Shown here: positions 26,317-36,957 of the stretch, piece by piece
Layout: every line of letters begins with the position of its first letter
How positions within the stretch are numbered: position 1 is the first letter of the stretch
Source of the DNA: Thioclava sp. JE_KL1
Lineage (GTDB): Bacteria > Pseudomonadota > Alphaproteobacteria > Rhodobacterales > Rhodobacteraceae
Direction: 5' to 3'
NCBI RefSeq assembly: GCF_009296265.1
Contig: NZ_WBJS01000002.1
Span: forward strand, 372,001 to 436,000
Length of the DNA stretch: 64,000 bases
Notes under the pieces: model-generated
What the model was told of the DNA's origin: nothing
What the model saw: only the letters and a program-made list of their open reading frames with translations
The model's database searches: none
Translations under genes and position numbers: made by a program

Positions 26317-26345
26317 CTTCCTCTTGGCGAAAATATCCCGGGGTG
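26317..26345 (+). repeat. Dispersed intergenic repeat, copy B
   Basis: Contains CTCTTGGCGAAAATATCCCG, the same core as the other copies, in the convergent hemE/hemF gap. Confidence 0.7.
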
Positions 26346-26361
26346 AATTCGCGCAAGCGAA

Positions 26362-26378
26362 GAGGGGCAGCGCCCCTC
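26362..26378. terminator. Hairpin between hemE and hemF
   Basis: A 7-bp perfect stem (GAGGGGC, GCCCCTC) with a 3-base loop sits 17 bases after repeat copy B in a convergent gap. There is no long T-run on either strand, so factor-independent termination is only possible. Confidence 0.5.
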
Positions 26379-26408
26379 CAACCTTGGGCCTATGCGCGCT
26401 TCAGCCGC

Positions 26409-27308
26409 TCAGTACCACTTCGCGACGGGCGGCAGGCTCATCAGAACCGCATCCGCGTTATGCCCGGTCTCGAGCCCGAATTTCGTGCCCCGGTCATAAA
26501 CGAGATTGTATTCCGCATAGAGCCCGCGATGGCGCAGCTGGGCCTCGCGGTCCTCCTCGGACCAATCCTGCACGCGGCGCTTCTCGATCAGCGGTTGGAA
26601 GGCGGGCAGGAAGCCCGCGCCCACCGATTGGGTGAAGGCGAAATCATCCTCCCACTCGCCGGTGTTGAGATCGTCGTAGAAAATCCCGCCGACGCCACGC
26701 GCTCGGCCGCGATGGGGGATGAAGAAATACTCGTCCGCCCAGGCTTTGAAATGGTCGTAATAGGTCTTGTCATGGGCATCGCAGGCGGCCTGCATCTCGG
26801 CGTGGAAATGCGTGGTGTCCTCGTCATACTCAAGACACGGATTGAGGTCCGCGCCACCGCCGAACCACCACGCGCCGGGCGTCCAGAACATGCGCGTGTT
26901 CATGTGGACGGCGGGGCAATGCGGGTTCTGCATATGGGCGACGAGGCTGATCCCCGAGGCCCAGAACCGCGGGTCGTCCTCCATCCCCGGCACGCCGCGC
27001 GCGGCCATCGCCTTTTGCGCGCGGGGCGCCAGTTCGCCCCAGACGGTCGAGATATTCACGCCGACTTTCTCGAAGACGCGCCCGCCGCGCATCACGCTCA
27101 TCTTGCCGCCGCCATGGTCCTCGCCGTTCGGCCCCTTGCGCTCGGTGGGCGTGACCTCAAACCGGCCCGGCGTCTGATCGGAAAGCGGGCCTTGCGCATG
27201 GCTGTCTTCCAACCCCTCGAACGCCGCCACGATCCGGTCGCGCAGGTCGGAGAACCACTGGCTCGCGCGGGCCTTGCGGGCGTCGAAATCCTCAACCGTG
27301 TCAGTCAT
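26409..27308 (-). CDS. hemF: Oxygen-dependent coproporphyrinogen III oxidase
   Basis: 299 residues, the usual length. It shows the FEKVGVNIS motif, the HMNTRMFW strand, WWFGGGADLNPCLEY and the C-terminal YAEYNLVYDRGTKFGLETG signature of CPO. It performs the same conversion as HemN but uses oxygen and needs no SAM. Carrying both enzymes suits an organism that moves between oxic and low-oxygen growth. It is convergent with hemE and divergent from a small lipoprotein gene. Confidence 0.97.
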   Translation of the reverse strand: MTDTVEDFDARKARASQWFSDLRDRIVAAFEGLEDSHAQGPLSDQTPGRFEVTPTERKGPNGEDHGGGKMSVMRGGRVFEKVGVNISTVWGELAPRAQKAMAARGVPGMEDDPRFWASGISLVAHMQNPHCPAVHMNTRMFWTPGAWWFGGGADLNPCLEYDEDTTHFHAEMQAACDAHDKTYYDHFKAWADEYFFIPHRGRARGVGGIFYDDLNTGEWEDDFAFTQSVGAGFLPAFQPLIEKRRVQDWSEEDREAQLRHRGLYAEYNLVYDRGTKFGLETGHNADAVLMSLPPVAKWY

Positions 27309-27425
27309 GCGTAGGGCCTCCCAAATCTTTAGCGTGATCCTTATCAGGCGCCGAGGGATGCGGGAAGGGCGCGATTGATCGCGGTCGGAAGCGGGCGTAG
27401 GCTCGACCCATCAAGGAGATAGCCC

Positions 27426-27833
27426 ATGCGCCACGCCCTCATGCTGATCCCGCTCGTCCTGCTCGCCGCCTGCGGCACCCCGCAGGAACGCTGCATCCGC
27501 CAATCCACGACCGAATTGCGGCGCGTCACCGATCTGGTGAGCGAGGTGCAGGGCAACATCGCGCGGGGCTACGCGTGGCAGAGCTACGAGACGACGTCGA
27601 GCCGCTGGGAAATCTGCGGCTACGACACGATCACCAAGGGCGACAAGGTGATCCAGAAGCCGCGCATGTGCCTCGAGGATTACACGGTGACGCGCCAGCG
27701 TCCGATCCCGATCGATCCGGCCGCCGAGAAACGCAAACTGGAGGCGCTTCTGAAGCGGCAGGCGGAGCTGTCGAAGGCCGCCGAGGCGCAGATCGCGGCC
27801 TGCAAAGCAGCCTATCCCGAAGAGGAGAGCTGA
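27426..27833 (+). CDS. Small lipoprotein of unknown function
   Basis: 135 residues with the signal MRHALMLIPLVLLAACG; the lipobox cysteine is C16. The mature part has five more cysteines (RCIRQ, EICGY, RMCLED and a late AACKAAY among them) and a coiled C-terminal helix (EKRKLEALLKRQAELSKAAEAQ). The Y-D-T-I-T-K-G-D-K-V-I segment suggests a small beta hairpin. No family recognised. An AAGGAG precedes the ATG. The stop is four bases from the convergent arylesterase stop. Confidence 0.7.
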   Translation: MRHALMLIPLVLLAACGTPQERCIRQSTTELRRVTDLVSEVQGNIARGYAWQSYETTSSRWEICGYDTITKGDKVIQKPRMCLEDYTVTRQRPIPIDPAAEKRKLEALLKRQAELSKAAEAQIAACKAAYPEEES

Positions 27834-27837
27834 GCAC

Positions 27838-28500
27838 TCAACTCCCCGGTTTCACCTTCGCCAGAAGCTCCAGCACCTTCGGCCCCAGAGCAGAGACCAC
27901 TTTCTTCACCCCTTCGGGCGAGGGGTGGATATTGTCGGGCTGCATCAGGTCGGTCTTGGCGCGCTCCTCAATCGGGGTTTCTGTGATCGGAGCAAGCAGG
28001 TGGGGCACCAGAACCGCATCGTATTTCTGCGCCAGATCGGGATAGATCGCGTCGAAATCCTGCTGATATTTCGGCCCGAAATTCCCCGGCGCGGGCAGCC
28101 CCGCCAGCAGCGCCGGAATGCCTTTCGCCTGCAGTTTCGCCAGAATCCCGTCGAGGTTCGCCCGCGCCTGTTCGGGCGGCAGCCCGCGCAGCAGGTCATT
28201 GCCGCCCAAGGCCACGATCACCGCGTCGGGCTGCGGCGTCAGCAGCCAGTCGATCCGCGACAGCCCGCCTGCCGTGGTGTCGCCCGAGACGCCCCCGTTG
28301 ATCACCTTCACATCCTGCCCATGATCCTGCAGCCAGCCCTGCAGCTGCGGCACCAGCCCGTCCGCCGGATTATCGAGCCCATAGCCTTGGGTCAGCGAGT
28401 CCCCCAATGCGAGGATCGACACCTCCGCCATCGCGGGCCCGGCCCCCAGCGCCAGCCCCGCGGCGATAAAACCCGCCGCGATCCGCTTGCGTATCCCCAT
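27838..28500 (-). CDS. GDSL-type arylesterase/lysophospholipase, TesA-like
   Basis: 220 residues from the ATG at 28500, with a signal peptide ending near PAMA. SGNH-hydrolase blocks are in order: block I LALGDSLTQGYG (nucleophile Ser), block II GGVSGDTTAGG, block III ALGGNDLLRG and block V DNIHPSPEG (catalytic Asp and His). It is a periplasmic esterase/thioesterase of the TesA type. The divergent gene 40 bases away is a LolD/YbbA-like ABC ATPase. The tesA-ybbA-ybbP neighbourhood is known from E. coli and many other proteobacteria, which strengthens the call. Confidence 0.92.
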   Translation of the reverse strand: MGIRKRIAAGFIAAGLALGAGPAMAEVSILALGDSLTQGYGLDNPADGLVPQLQGWLQDHGQDVKVINGGVSGDTTAGGLSRIDWLLTPQPDAVIVALGGNDLLRGLPPEQARANLDGILAKLQAKGIPALLAGLPAPGNFGPKYQQDFDAIYPDLAQKYDAVLVPHLLAPITETPIEERAKTDLMQPDNIHPSPEGVKKVVSALGPKVLELLAKVKPGS

Positions 28501-28540
28501 CCGCGGCCCATATCCCTTTGAAGCAAAAGAAAGACGGCGC

Positions 28541-29239
28541 ATGAGTGACACGATCCTTGAGTTGAAAGACGCGCGGCTTGCGCTCGATGGCAATACCGGG
28601 CCGGTCGAGATCCTCAACGGGATCGACCTGAGCATCGCGAAAGGGGAAAGCGTCGGGCTTACGGGGCCGTCTGGATCGGGCAAATCGTCGCTCCTCATGC
28701 TGATGGGCGGGCTCGAACGCGCCACCTCCGGGTCTGTCACCGCTTTGGGCCATGATCTCTCGAAGCTGTCCGAGGATGCACTGGCGCGGTTTCGTCGGGG
28801 TAATATGGGGGTGGTTTTCCAAAGCTTCCACCTCATCCCGACGATGACGGCGCTGGAAAACGTCGCGATGCCGCTGGAAATCGCAGGCGTGGAGCGCCCG
28901 TTCGAGCGCGCCGCGGCAGAGCTGGACGCCGTCGGACTGGCGCATCGGCTCGATCATTATCCCAGCCAGATGTCGGGTGGCGAGCAGCAGCGGGTGGCAC
29001 TGGCCCGCGCGGTCGCGCCGCGTCCCGCGATCCTCTTGGCGGATGAACCCACCGGCAATCTCGACAGCGCAACGGGCGAGACGATCATCGAGCTGCTCTT
29101 CGGCCTGCAGGAAAAGCACGGCGCGACGCTGGTGCTGGTGACCCACGCGCCCGAACTGGCCGCGCGCTGCGACCGGATCGTGGAGCTGCGCGACGGCGAA
29201 GTCGTGGGGGATCACATTGCAACGGACGCGCCCGCATGA
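28541..29239 (+). CDS. ABC transporter ATP-binding protein, YbbA/LolD-like
   Basis: 232 residues from the ATG at 28541. Walker A is GPSGSGKSS (42-50), the signature MSGGEQQRV (144-152) and Walker B ILLADEPTGNLDSATG (164-179). The TGNLD form is typical of the MacB/LolD/FtsE-like group that pairs with FtsX-type permeases. It is next to the TesA-like esterase and overlaps the permease gene by four bases (ATGA), the YbbA-YbbP arrangement. The transported substrate is unknown, possibly lipids. Confidence 0.92.
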   Translation: MSDTILELKDARLALDGNTGPVEILNGIDLSIAKGESVGLTGPSGSGKSSLLMLMGGLERATSGSVTALGHDLSKLSEDALARFRRGNMGVVFQSFHLIPTMTALENVAMPLEIAGVERPFERAAAELDAVGLAHRLDHYPSQMSGGEQQRVALARAVAPRPAILLADEPTGNLDSATGETIIELLFGLQEKHGATLVLVTHAPELAARCDRIVELRDGEVVGDHIATDAPA

Positions 29240-31743
29240 GCCTCGCGCTCTCCATCGCCCGGCGCGAGTTGCGCGGCGGTATTCGCGGCTTCTGGGTGAT
29301 GCTGCTCTGCCTGATGCTGGGCGTGGCGGCGATCGCCTCGGTCGGTCTGGTGCGCTCGGCCATCGAGCGCGCGCTGTCGGATCAGGGCGCGGTGCTGCTG
29401 GGCGGCGACGCGCAATACGAATTCACCTATCGCCGTGCAAAGCCCGAGGAACTGCAATGGATCACCGACCGCGCCACCGCGGTCTCCGAGGTGATCGATT
29501 TTCGCTCGATGCTGTCGACCGGCACCGATCCCGCCGACCGCGCGCTGACGCAGGTGAAGGCGGTGGACGGGGCCTATCCGCTGACCGGCAAGCTGCAGCT
29601 TGATCCGCCCGTCGCCTCCGATGCGCTGAAGGGGCAAGGCGGTGTGCCGGGGATCTTCCTCGATCCGATCCTCGCCGACCGTCTGGGCCTGAGCCCCGGT
29701 GACAAGGTGCAGCTAGGCGGGCAGGACTTCGTGATGATGGCGCGGATCGTGCGCGAGCCGGATTCGACCGGCACGGGGATGGGGCTTGGTCCGCATTCCA
29801 TCGTCTCGCTGTCGGCCATCGAGAAGACGCCGCTTCTCTCGCCGGGTTCGCTCTTCGAGACCGAATACCGCGCGACGCTACCGCCCGATACCGACCTCGC
29901 CACCCTGAAACAGCAGGCAGAGACCCGGTTCGACGGTGCAGGCATGCGCTGGTCCGACCGCCGCCGCGCCGCGCCGGGGGCGGAGCGTTTCGTGCAACGG
30001 CTGGGCTCTTTCCTCGTGCTGGTCGGGCTGGCAGGGCTGGCCGTGGGCGGCGTCGGCATCTCCGCCACCGTCGCCGCATGGATCGAACGCAAGGCCCCCA
30101 CCATTGCCACCCTGCGCGCGCTTGGTGCGACCGGCAGTACGATCCGCGCAGCGTTCCTGATCCAACTTGCCGCTCTCGGCCTCGCAGGCATTCTCGCCGG
30201 ACTCCTCCTCGGCGCCGGTCTCGTCCTCGGCGCATCCGGGCTGATCGAACGCTCGCTGCCGCTGCCGGTCGAGATCGGCCTCGATCCCGGCCCGCTGGGC
30301 GAGGCCGCGCTTTACGGCGCACTCGTCGCGATGCTCTTCGCCCTCTGGCCGCTCTCGCGCATGTCGAAGATGCGCGCGGCGACGCTTTACCGCGACACCG
30401 GCGCAGGCCGCCGCCTGCCGGGCTGGCTCACGCTTTTGCTGACGGCGGCGCTTCTGACGATCATCGTCACCGTCTCGGCGTGGTTCTCGGGCCTCTGGAC
30501 GCTGACGCTGGCAAGCCTCGGCGGCATCGCCGTGGCGCTCCTGATCCTGACGCTCGCGGCGAGCCTGATCCGCTGGCTGGCGCGCCGCGCCCAGCATAGC
30601 GCCCGGGGCCGCCCCGTGCTGCGCGCAGCCCTTGCCGCGATTGGCGGGCCGCGTTCCGAAGCGCGCTCGGTCATCCTGTCGCTGGGCCTCGGCCTCTCGG
30701 TTCTGGCGGCCGTGGGGCAGGTCGATAGCGGTCTGCGCGGGGCGATCGACCGCGATTTGCCGAAGGTCGCACCCGCCTATTTCGTGATCGACATCCAGCC
30801 CGACCAGATCCAGCCCTTCACCGATCTGCTGGCGGATATGCCCGAAGTCACCAAGGTCGAAAGCGTGCCGATGCTGCGCGGCGTGATCACCAAGATCAAC
30901 GGCGAGGACGCGCGCAAGACGCATGGCGAGCATTGGGTGCTGCGCGGCGATCGCGGCGTGACCTATGCCGAGACCCCGCGCGAGAAGATCACCGCAGGCG
31001 AATGGTGGCCGAAGGACTATAACGGCCCGCCGCTGGCTAGCTTCTCGGCCAAGGAGGCGCAGGAGATCGGCCTGAAGCTCGGCGATACAATCACGGTGAA
31101 CATCCTCGGGCGCGACATCACCGCGAAGGTGACCTCGTTCCGCGATGTGGATTTCTCGACCGGCGGGATCGGTTTCGTCCTGACCCTCGATCCGGCGGCG
31201 CTGCGCGGCGCGCCCCATACATGGCTCGCCACGATCTACGCGCCGCCAAGCGCCGAGGCGCAGGTGATGCGCGATCTGGCGGAACGTTTCCCGAATATCA
31301 CCGCGATCCGCGTGCGCGACGCCCTGCAGCGCGTGACCGATGCGCTCTCGGCCATCGCGCGGGCGACCTCGCTGGCGGCGGGCGTGACGCTGCTCACCGG
31401 CTTCGTCGTCCTGATCGGAGCGGCGGCTGCGGGCGAGCGTGAACGTGCTTGGGAGGCGGCGATGCTCAAGACACTCGGCGCCACGCGCGGTGCGATCCTA
31501 GCGAGCTTCGCGCTGCGTTCGGCGCTGATGGGCGCGGCTGCGGGTCTGGTCGCGATCCTCTTCGGCGGGCTTGCGGGCTGGGCCGTGGTCGATCTGGTGA
31601 TGGGGGCGGAGTTCCATTTCGCCCCGATCCCCGCGCTTCTGATCGTCGCGGGCGGCGTGATCGCGACGCTGCTGGCCGGTCTGGTTTTCGCGCTGCGCCC
31701 GCTCGCAGCCCGGCCTGCCGGGGTGTTGCGCGCGCCTGAGTGA
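29236..31743 (+). CDS. FtsX-like ABC permease, YbbP type
   Basis: 835 residues. It has an N-terminal membrane helix (FWVMLLCLMLGVAAIASVGL), a periplasmic domain, then two FtsX-like membrane blocks: one around residues 255-365 and one at the C-terminus around 700-835. A long extracytoplasmic domain lies between. Motifs RKAPTIATLRALGATGSTI and ERAWEAAMLKTLGATRGAIL mark the cytoplasmic coupling helices. Ten predicted membrane helices fit YbbP. It works with the preceding ATPase. Confidence 0.9.
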   Translation: MSLALSIARRELRGGIRGFWVMLLCLMLGVAAIASVGLVRSAIERALSDQGAVLLGGDAQYEFTYRRAKPEELQWITDRATAVSEVIDFRSMLSTGTDPADRALTQVKAVDGAYPLTGKLQLDPPVASDALKGQGGVPGIFLDPILADRLGLSPGDKVQLGGQDFVMMARIVREPDSTGTGMGLGPHSIVSLSAIEKTPLLSPGSLFETEYRATLPPDTDLATLKQQAETRFDGAGMRWSDRRRAAPGAERFVQRLGSFLVLVGLAGLAVGGVGISATVAAWIERKAPTIATLRALGATGSTIRAAFLIQLAALGLAGILAGLLLGAGLVLGASGLIERSLPLPVEIGLDPGPLGEAALYGALVAMLFALWPLSRMSKMRAATLYRDTGAGRRLPGWLTLLLTAALLTIIVTVSAWFSGLWTLTLASLGGIAVALLILTLAASLIRWLARRAQHSARGRPVLRAALAAIGGPRSEARSVILSLGLGLSVLAAVGQVDSGLRGAIDRDLPKVAPAYFVIDIQPDQIQPFTDLLADMPEVTKVESVPMLRGVITKINGEDARKTHGEHWVLRGDRGVTYAETPREKITAGEWWPKDYNGPPLASFSAKEAQEIGLKLGDTITVNILGRDITAKVTSFRDVDFSTGGIGFVLTLDPAALRGAPHTWLATIYAPPSAEAQVMRDLAERFPNITAIRVRDALQRVTDALSAIARATSLAAGVTLLTGFVVLIGAAAAGERERAWEAAMLKTLGATRGAILASFALRSALMGAAAGLVAILFGGLAGWAVVDLVMGAEFHFAPIPALLIVAGGVIATLLAGLVFALRPLAARPAGVLRAPE

Positions 31744-31770
31744 GGGCGGCTTTGCGTGGAAAGACCGGAT

Positions 31771-31805
31771 GCCTCCGGCGGGGATATTTCGGCCAAGGCG
31801 AAGCG
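31771..31805 (-). repeat. Dispersed intergenic repeat, copy C1 (inverted)
   Basis: Read on the minus strand it gives CTTGGCCGAAATATCCCCGC followed by CGGAGGC, very close to copy A. Together with copy C2 it makes a long imperfect palindrome in the convergent gap between the permease and transglycosylase genes. Confidence 0.75.
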
Positions 31806-31813
31806 AGGGCGCT

Positions 31814-31848
31814 TTGCTTCGCCTTGGCGTAAATATTCCCCGCGGAGC
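31814..31848 (+). repeat. Dispersed intergenic repeat, copy C2
   Basis: GCTTCGCCTTGGCGTAAATA and the following TTCCCCGCGGAGC form a direct-orientation copy, nine bases after the inverted copy C1. The pair could fold into a stem of about 25-30 bases with mismatches. Confidence 0.75.
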
Positions 31849-31879
31849 GTCCTTCGTTCGAGGATGCGCAGGTCGCGGG

Positions 31880-32341
31880 TCAGCGCAGGCCGGTTTCGCG
31901 GAGCAAGCCGCGCCGTTTTGCTTCGTAGTAATAGCCGCGCGAATACCATTTCACGGCGCGATCTTCCGAGCCATCCGAGACCAGCCATGCGCCGCGCAGG
32001 TATTTCACCGCGTATTTCAGGTTCGTGTCGGGATCGAGCAGGTCATGTGGCTTGCCGCGAAAGCCCATGCCGCGGGCGGTTTGCGGCAGGATCTGCATCA
32101 GCCCGTAATAGGGGCCGTTGCGGGCATCGGCGCGGTAGCGGCTCTCGCGCTGGACCACGCGGTGGGTGAGGCTGCGCGGCACCCCGTAATGGTCTGAATA
32201 GCGGTTGATCAGGGCGCGGATTTCCGGCGTCTCGTTGCGATGGAGCGGCAGTGCGTAAGCCGGTTTCGCCATCGGACGCGGCGAGCCGCCACAGGCCGCG
32301 AGGGCGCCGAGCGAGAGCAGAAAGAGGCGACGAGTCAGCAT
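31880..32341 (-). CDS. Lytic transglycosylase (SLT domain) lipoprotein
   Basis: 153 residues from the ATG at 32341. A lipoprotein signal (RRLFLLSLGALAAC) has its lipobox cysteine at about residue 17. The SLT domain follows: catalytic glutamate in VVQRESRYRADAR, then YGLMQILPQTARGMG and DPDTNLKYAVKYLRG. It is shorter than Slt70 and close to the compact family-1 type. It cleaves peptidoglycan in the periplasm. It appears to be a single gene, convergent with the ABC permease. Confidence 0.92.
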   Translation of the reverse strand: MLTRRLFLLSLGALAACGGSPRPMAKPAYALPLHRNETPEIRALINRYSDHYGVPRSLTHRVVQRESRYRADARNGPYYGLMQILPQTARGMGFRGKPHDLLDPDTNLKYAVKYLRGAWLVSDGSEDRAVKWYSRGYYYEAKRRGLLRETGLR

Positions 32342-32445
32342 GCGGGCGCTCCGGGTGGTGGGTCGCAAGCAGCTAAACGCCGTCGTTGCCGCTTGGGAAG
32401 GGCGGAGTTCCAGCCTCGGCGCGCTCTCGCCGATCCACGCCCGGA

Positions 32446-34674
<2,229 letters not shown>

Positions 34675-34800
34675 AGGGCGTTATCTGATCCTGCACGGGG
34701 CTGCGGTCAAGCGTCGCGCGACATATGCAGGTAATTGAATTTGTCGTGAGGAACTGTTATATCTCCTGACAACGTAACCTTTTTCGTGGAGTGCCCTCGA

Positions 34801-35007
34801 ATGAACCTCGACCGTGCGATTTTTGCCTTTGCTGGCGTGATGATCCTGATCTCGCTGCTGCTGGCCGTTTATGTCTCGATGTACTGGCTGTGGTTCACCG
34901 CCTTCATCGGCGCGAACCTGCTGCAATCGGCTTTCACCGGCTTCTGCCCGGCTGCGATGATCTTCGGCAAGTTCGGCATCAAATCGGGCTGCGCTTTCGG
35001 TAAGTAA
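34801..35007 (+). CDS. Small DUF2892 membrane protein (YgaP membrane-domain type)
   Basis: 68 residues. Starts MNLDRAIFAFAGVMILISLL and has two membrane helices joined by YWLWFTAFIGANLLQSAFTGFCP. The G-F-C-P-x3-I-F-x-K-F-G-I motif is the hallmark of DUF2892. In YgaP the same domain follows a rhodanese domain; here it stands alone. Members are often linked to sulfide, sulfur or redox stress, which would fit the sqr gene further on, but no direct link is visible. It is divergent from copA. Confidence 0.88.
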   Translation: MNLDRAIFAFAGVMILISLLLAVYVSMYWLWFTAFIGANLLQSAFTGFCPAAMIFGKFGIKSGCAFGK

Positions 35008-35066
35008 TCGACAAAGCGGCAACGATTGGCGCTGGCCTTTTTCTGACCCGAGACCAAATTCTTGAG

Positions 35067-35104
35067 AGGGTGGGGCGGCTTTGCTAGCCTCACCCTTGGT
35101 TTGT
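35067..35104 (+). terminator. Stem-loop after the DUF2892 gene
   Basis: A 10-bp stem (AGGGTGGGGC, GCCTCACCCT, one G-T pair) with a 10-base loop is followed by TGGTTTGT. It separates the DUF2892 gene from the L,D-transpeptidase gene. Confidence 0.55.
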
Positions 35105-35153
35105 GTCGAACGCTTTGCCGGGAGACGTCGCAGGATTTTGCAGGAGTTTGATA

Positions 35154-35738
35154 ATGGATCGCCGCGCTTTTCTTCTCTCGCTGGCCGCCTTGCCCTTCGC
35201 AAGCCTGCCCGCCTTTGCCGCAACCGAACCCGCGCAAAGCGTCGAGACCGGGCCGGCCAAGCGCTGGCCGATCGGGTCGCAATACTACCCGACGAAAGTG
35301 GCGGTGAAGCCGGACCTGCCGGTGGGCTCGATCATCATCGTCTCGGATAAGTTCTTCCTCTATCACATCGTCGCGCCGGGCGTGGCAATGCGTTACGGGG
35401 TGGCCGTGGGCAAGGATGAGCTGAAGTTCCGCGGCACCGCGACGGTGGCGCGCAAGGTCAAATGGCCGAGCTGGACGCCCACCCGCGAGATGATCGAACG
35501 CAATCCGGCCTACAAGAAATACGAGGACGGCATGAAGGGCGGGCCGCAGAACCCGCTCGGCGCGCGGGCGATGTATCTCTACCAGAACGGGCGTGACACG
35601 GCGATCCGCATCCACGGCACGACAGAACCGGGTTCGATCGGGCACGCGGTCTCGAACGGCTGCATCCGGATGGTGAACGATCATGTCATCGATCTGTTCA
35701 ACAGCGTTCCCGTCGGCACGCAGGTCACTGTCTACTGA
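35154..35738 (+). CDS. L,D-transpeptidase (YkuD domain)
   Basis: 194 residues from the ATG at 35154, behind CAGGAG. The signal (MDRRAFLLSLAALPFASLPAFA) has a twin-arginine-like start. The YkuD domain runs from about residue 60 to the end. The active-site motif reads IHGTTEPGSIGHAVSNGCIRM, with the catalytic Cys inside S-N-G-C-I-R. It forms 3-3 peptidoglycan crosslinks or anchors proteins in the periplasm. Its TGA overlaps the selU ATG by one base. Confidence 0.92.
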   Translation: MDRRAFLLSLAALPFASLPAFAATEPAQSVETGPAKRWPIGSQYYPTKVAVKPDLPVGSIIIVSDKFFLYHIVAPGVAMRYGVAVGKDELKFRGTATVARKVKWPSWTPTREMIERNPAYKKYEDGMKGGPQNPLGARAMYLYQNGRDTAIRIHGTTEPGSIGHAVSNGCIRMVNDHVIDLFNSVPVGTQVTVY

Positions 35739-36784
35739 TGAAACTTACCTCGATTGCCGAGGTCGCCGCGCTCGATTTCGACACGATCATCGACGTGCGC
35801 TCACCTTCGGAATTCGCCGAGGATCATATCCCCGGCGCCATCAACCTGCCCGTGCTCGACGATGAGGAGCGCGCCCGCGTCGGCACGATCTACAAGCAGG
35901 TCGCGCCTTTTGATGCCCGCAAGATCGGCGCGGCGCTGGTGGCGCAGAATGCAGCCAAACATCTGCAGGGTCCGTTAGCCGACAAGGAAGGCGGCTGGCG
36001 TCCGCTGGTCTATTGCTGGCGCGGCGGGCAGCGCTCGGGGTCGTTCGCAACGATCCTGAAGCAGGTCGGCTGGCGCGTGGAGCTTGTCGAGGGCGGCTAC
36101 AAGGCCTTCCGGTCGCTGGTGGTGGAGGCCGGGCTTGCCGAGATGCCCTGTCCGGTGGTCGTTCTCGACGGCAATACCGGCACCGCGAAGACCGACATCC
36201 TGAAGGCCGCGCGGGCGCAGGGGGCGCAGGTCATCGATCTGGAGGGGCTCGCCAATCATCGCGGCTCGCTCTTTGGGGCGATGGAAGGTGGCCAGTCGAG
36301 TCAGAAGGATTTCGAGTCGCGGCTGATCATGGAGATCGCGGCGCTCGATCCGGCGCGGCCGGTGCTGCTGGAGGCGGAAAGCTCCAAGATCGGCGATCTG
36401 CAACTGCCCGCCGGGATCTGGGCCGCGATCAAGGACGCGCCGCGCCTGCGAGTGCGTGCGCCGCTGTCGGAGCGGGCGCAGTATCTGGCGCGGGCCTATG
36501 CGGATATCACGGCGGATGCCGATCGGCTGCTGGCGGTACTCGATCAGCTGCGGCCCTTCCAGCCCGCCGAGCGGATCGCGGCGTGGCAGGCACAGGCCAC
36601 GGCGGGGGAATATGCGGCGCTGGCGGGCGAGCTGATGCGCGACCATTACGATCCGCGCTACGAGAAGCACCGCGCGCGCCATGTGGAGCATGAGCGGGTG
36701 ATCGAGGCGAACAGCCTCGCGCCGGAGGCGATCGAAGGCCTGGCAGCGCAGGTGGTTAAAGAGGCGTCGGTGCTCGCTCGCTGA
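35738..36784 (+). CDS. selU: tRNA 2-selenouridine synthase
   Basis: 348 residues. The N-terminal rhodanese domain has its catalytic C93 in VYCWRGGQRSGS. The C-terminal half starts with the P-loop GNTGTAKT (145-152) and has LANHRGSLFG. The enzyme converts 2-thiouridine at the wobble position of some tRNAs to 2-selenouridine using selenophosphate. The selenophosphate synthetase gene selD lies convergently just downstream. No selA or selB is seen here, so the selenium use supported by this window is tRNA modification. Also known as MnmH/YbbB. Confidence 0.95.
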   Translation: MKLTSIAEVAALDFDTIIDVRSPSEFAEDHIPGAINLPVLDDEERARVGTIYKQVAPFDARKIGAALVAQNAAKHLQGPLADKEGGWRPLVYCWRGGQRSGSFATILKQVGWRVELVEGGYKAFRSLVVEAGLAEMPCPVVVLDGNTGTAKTDILKAARAQGAQVIDLEGLANHRGSLFGAMEGGQSSQKDFESRLIMEIAALDPARPVLLEAESSKIGDLQLPAGIWAAIKDAPRLRVRAPLSERAQYLARAYADITADADRLLAVLDQLRPFQPAERIAAWQAQATAGEYAALAGELMRDHYDPRYEKHRARHVEHERVIEANSLAPEAIEGLAAQVVKEASVLAR

Positions 36785-36957
36785 GGGACGCGCCCGAGCC
36801 TCGGGTGGGCGCTTCACTCGATGCGTGGCTGGGTAATTTATTTAGCAAGCCCGAAAGACCGCTAGGCCCGTGACGCCATCGCCAATGCGCCCTCCCGGGG
36901 GGAGGGTCGGGCGCGGCCCGGGCTGGTCGCCCGTGCCAGAAGAGGGATGCGAGGCGC
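36785..36957. other. Convergent selU/selD gap, no gene
   Basis: 173 bases with several GC-rich inverted repeats, including CCCTCCCGGGGGGAGGG near 36890. It does not contain the intergenic repeat found in the other long convergent gaps of this window. I see no clear T-tailed terminator. Confidence 0.5.
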
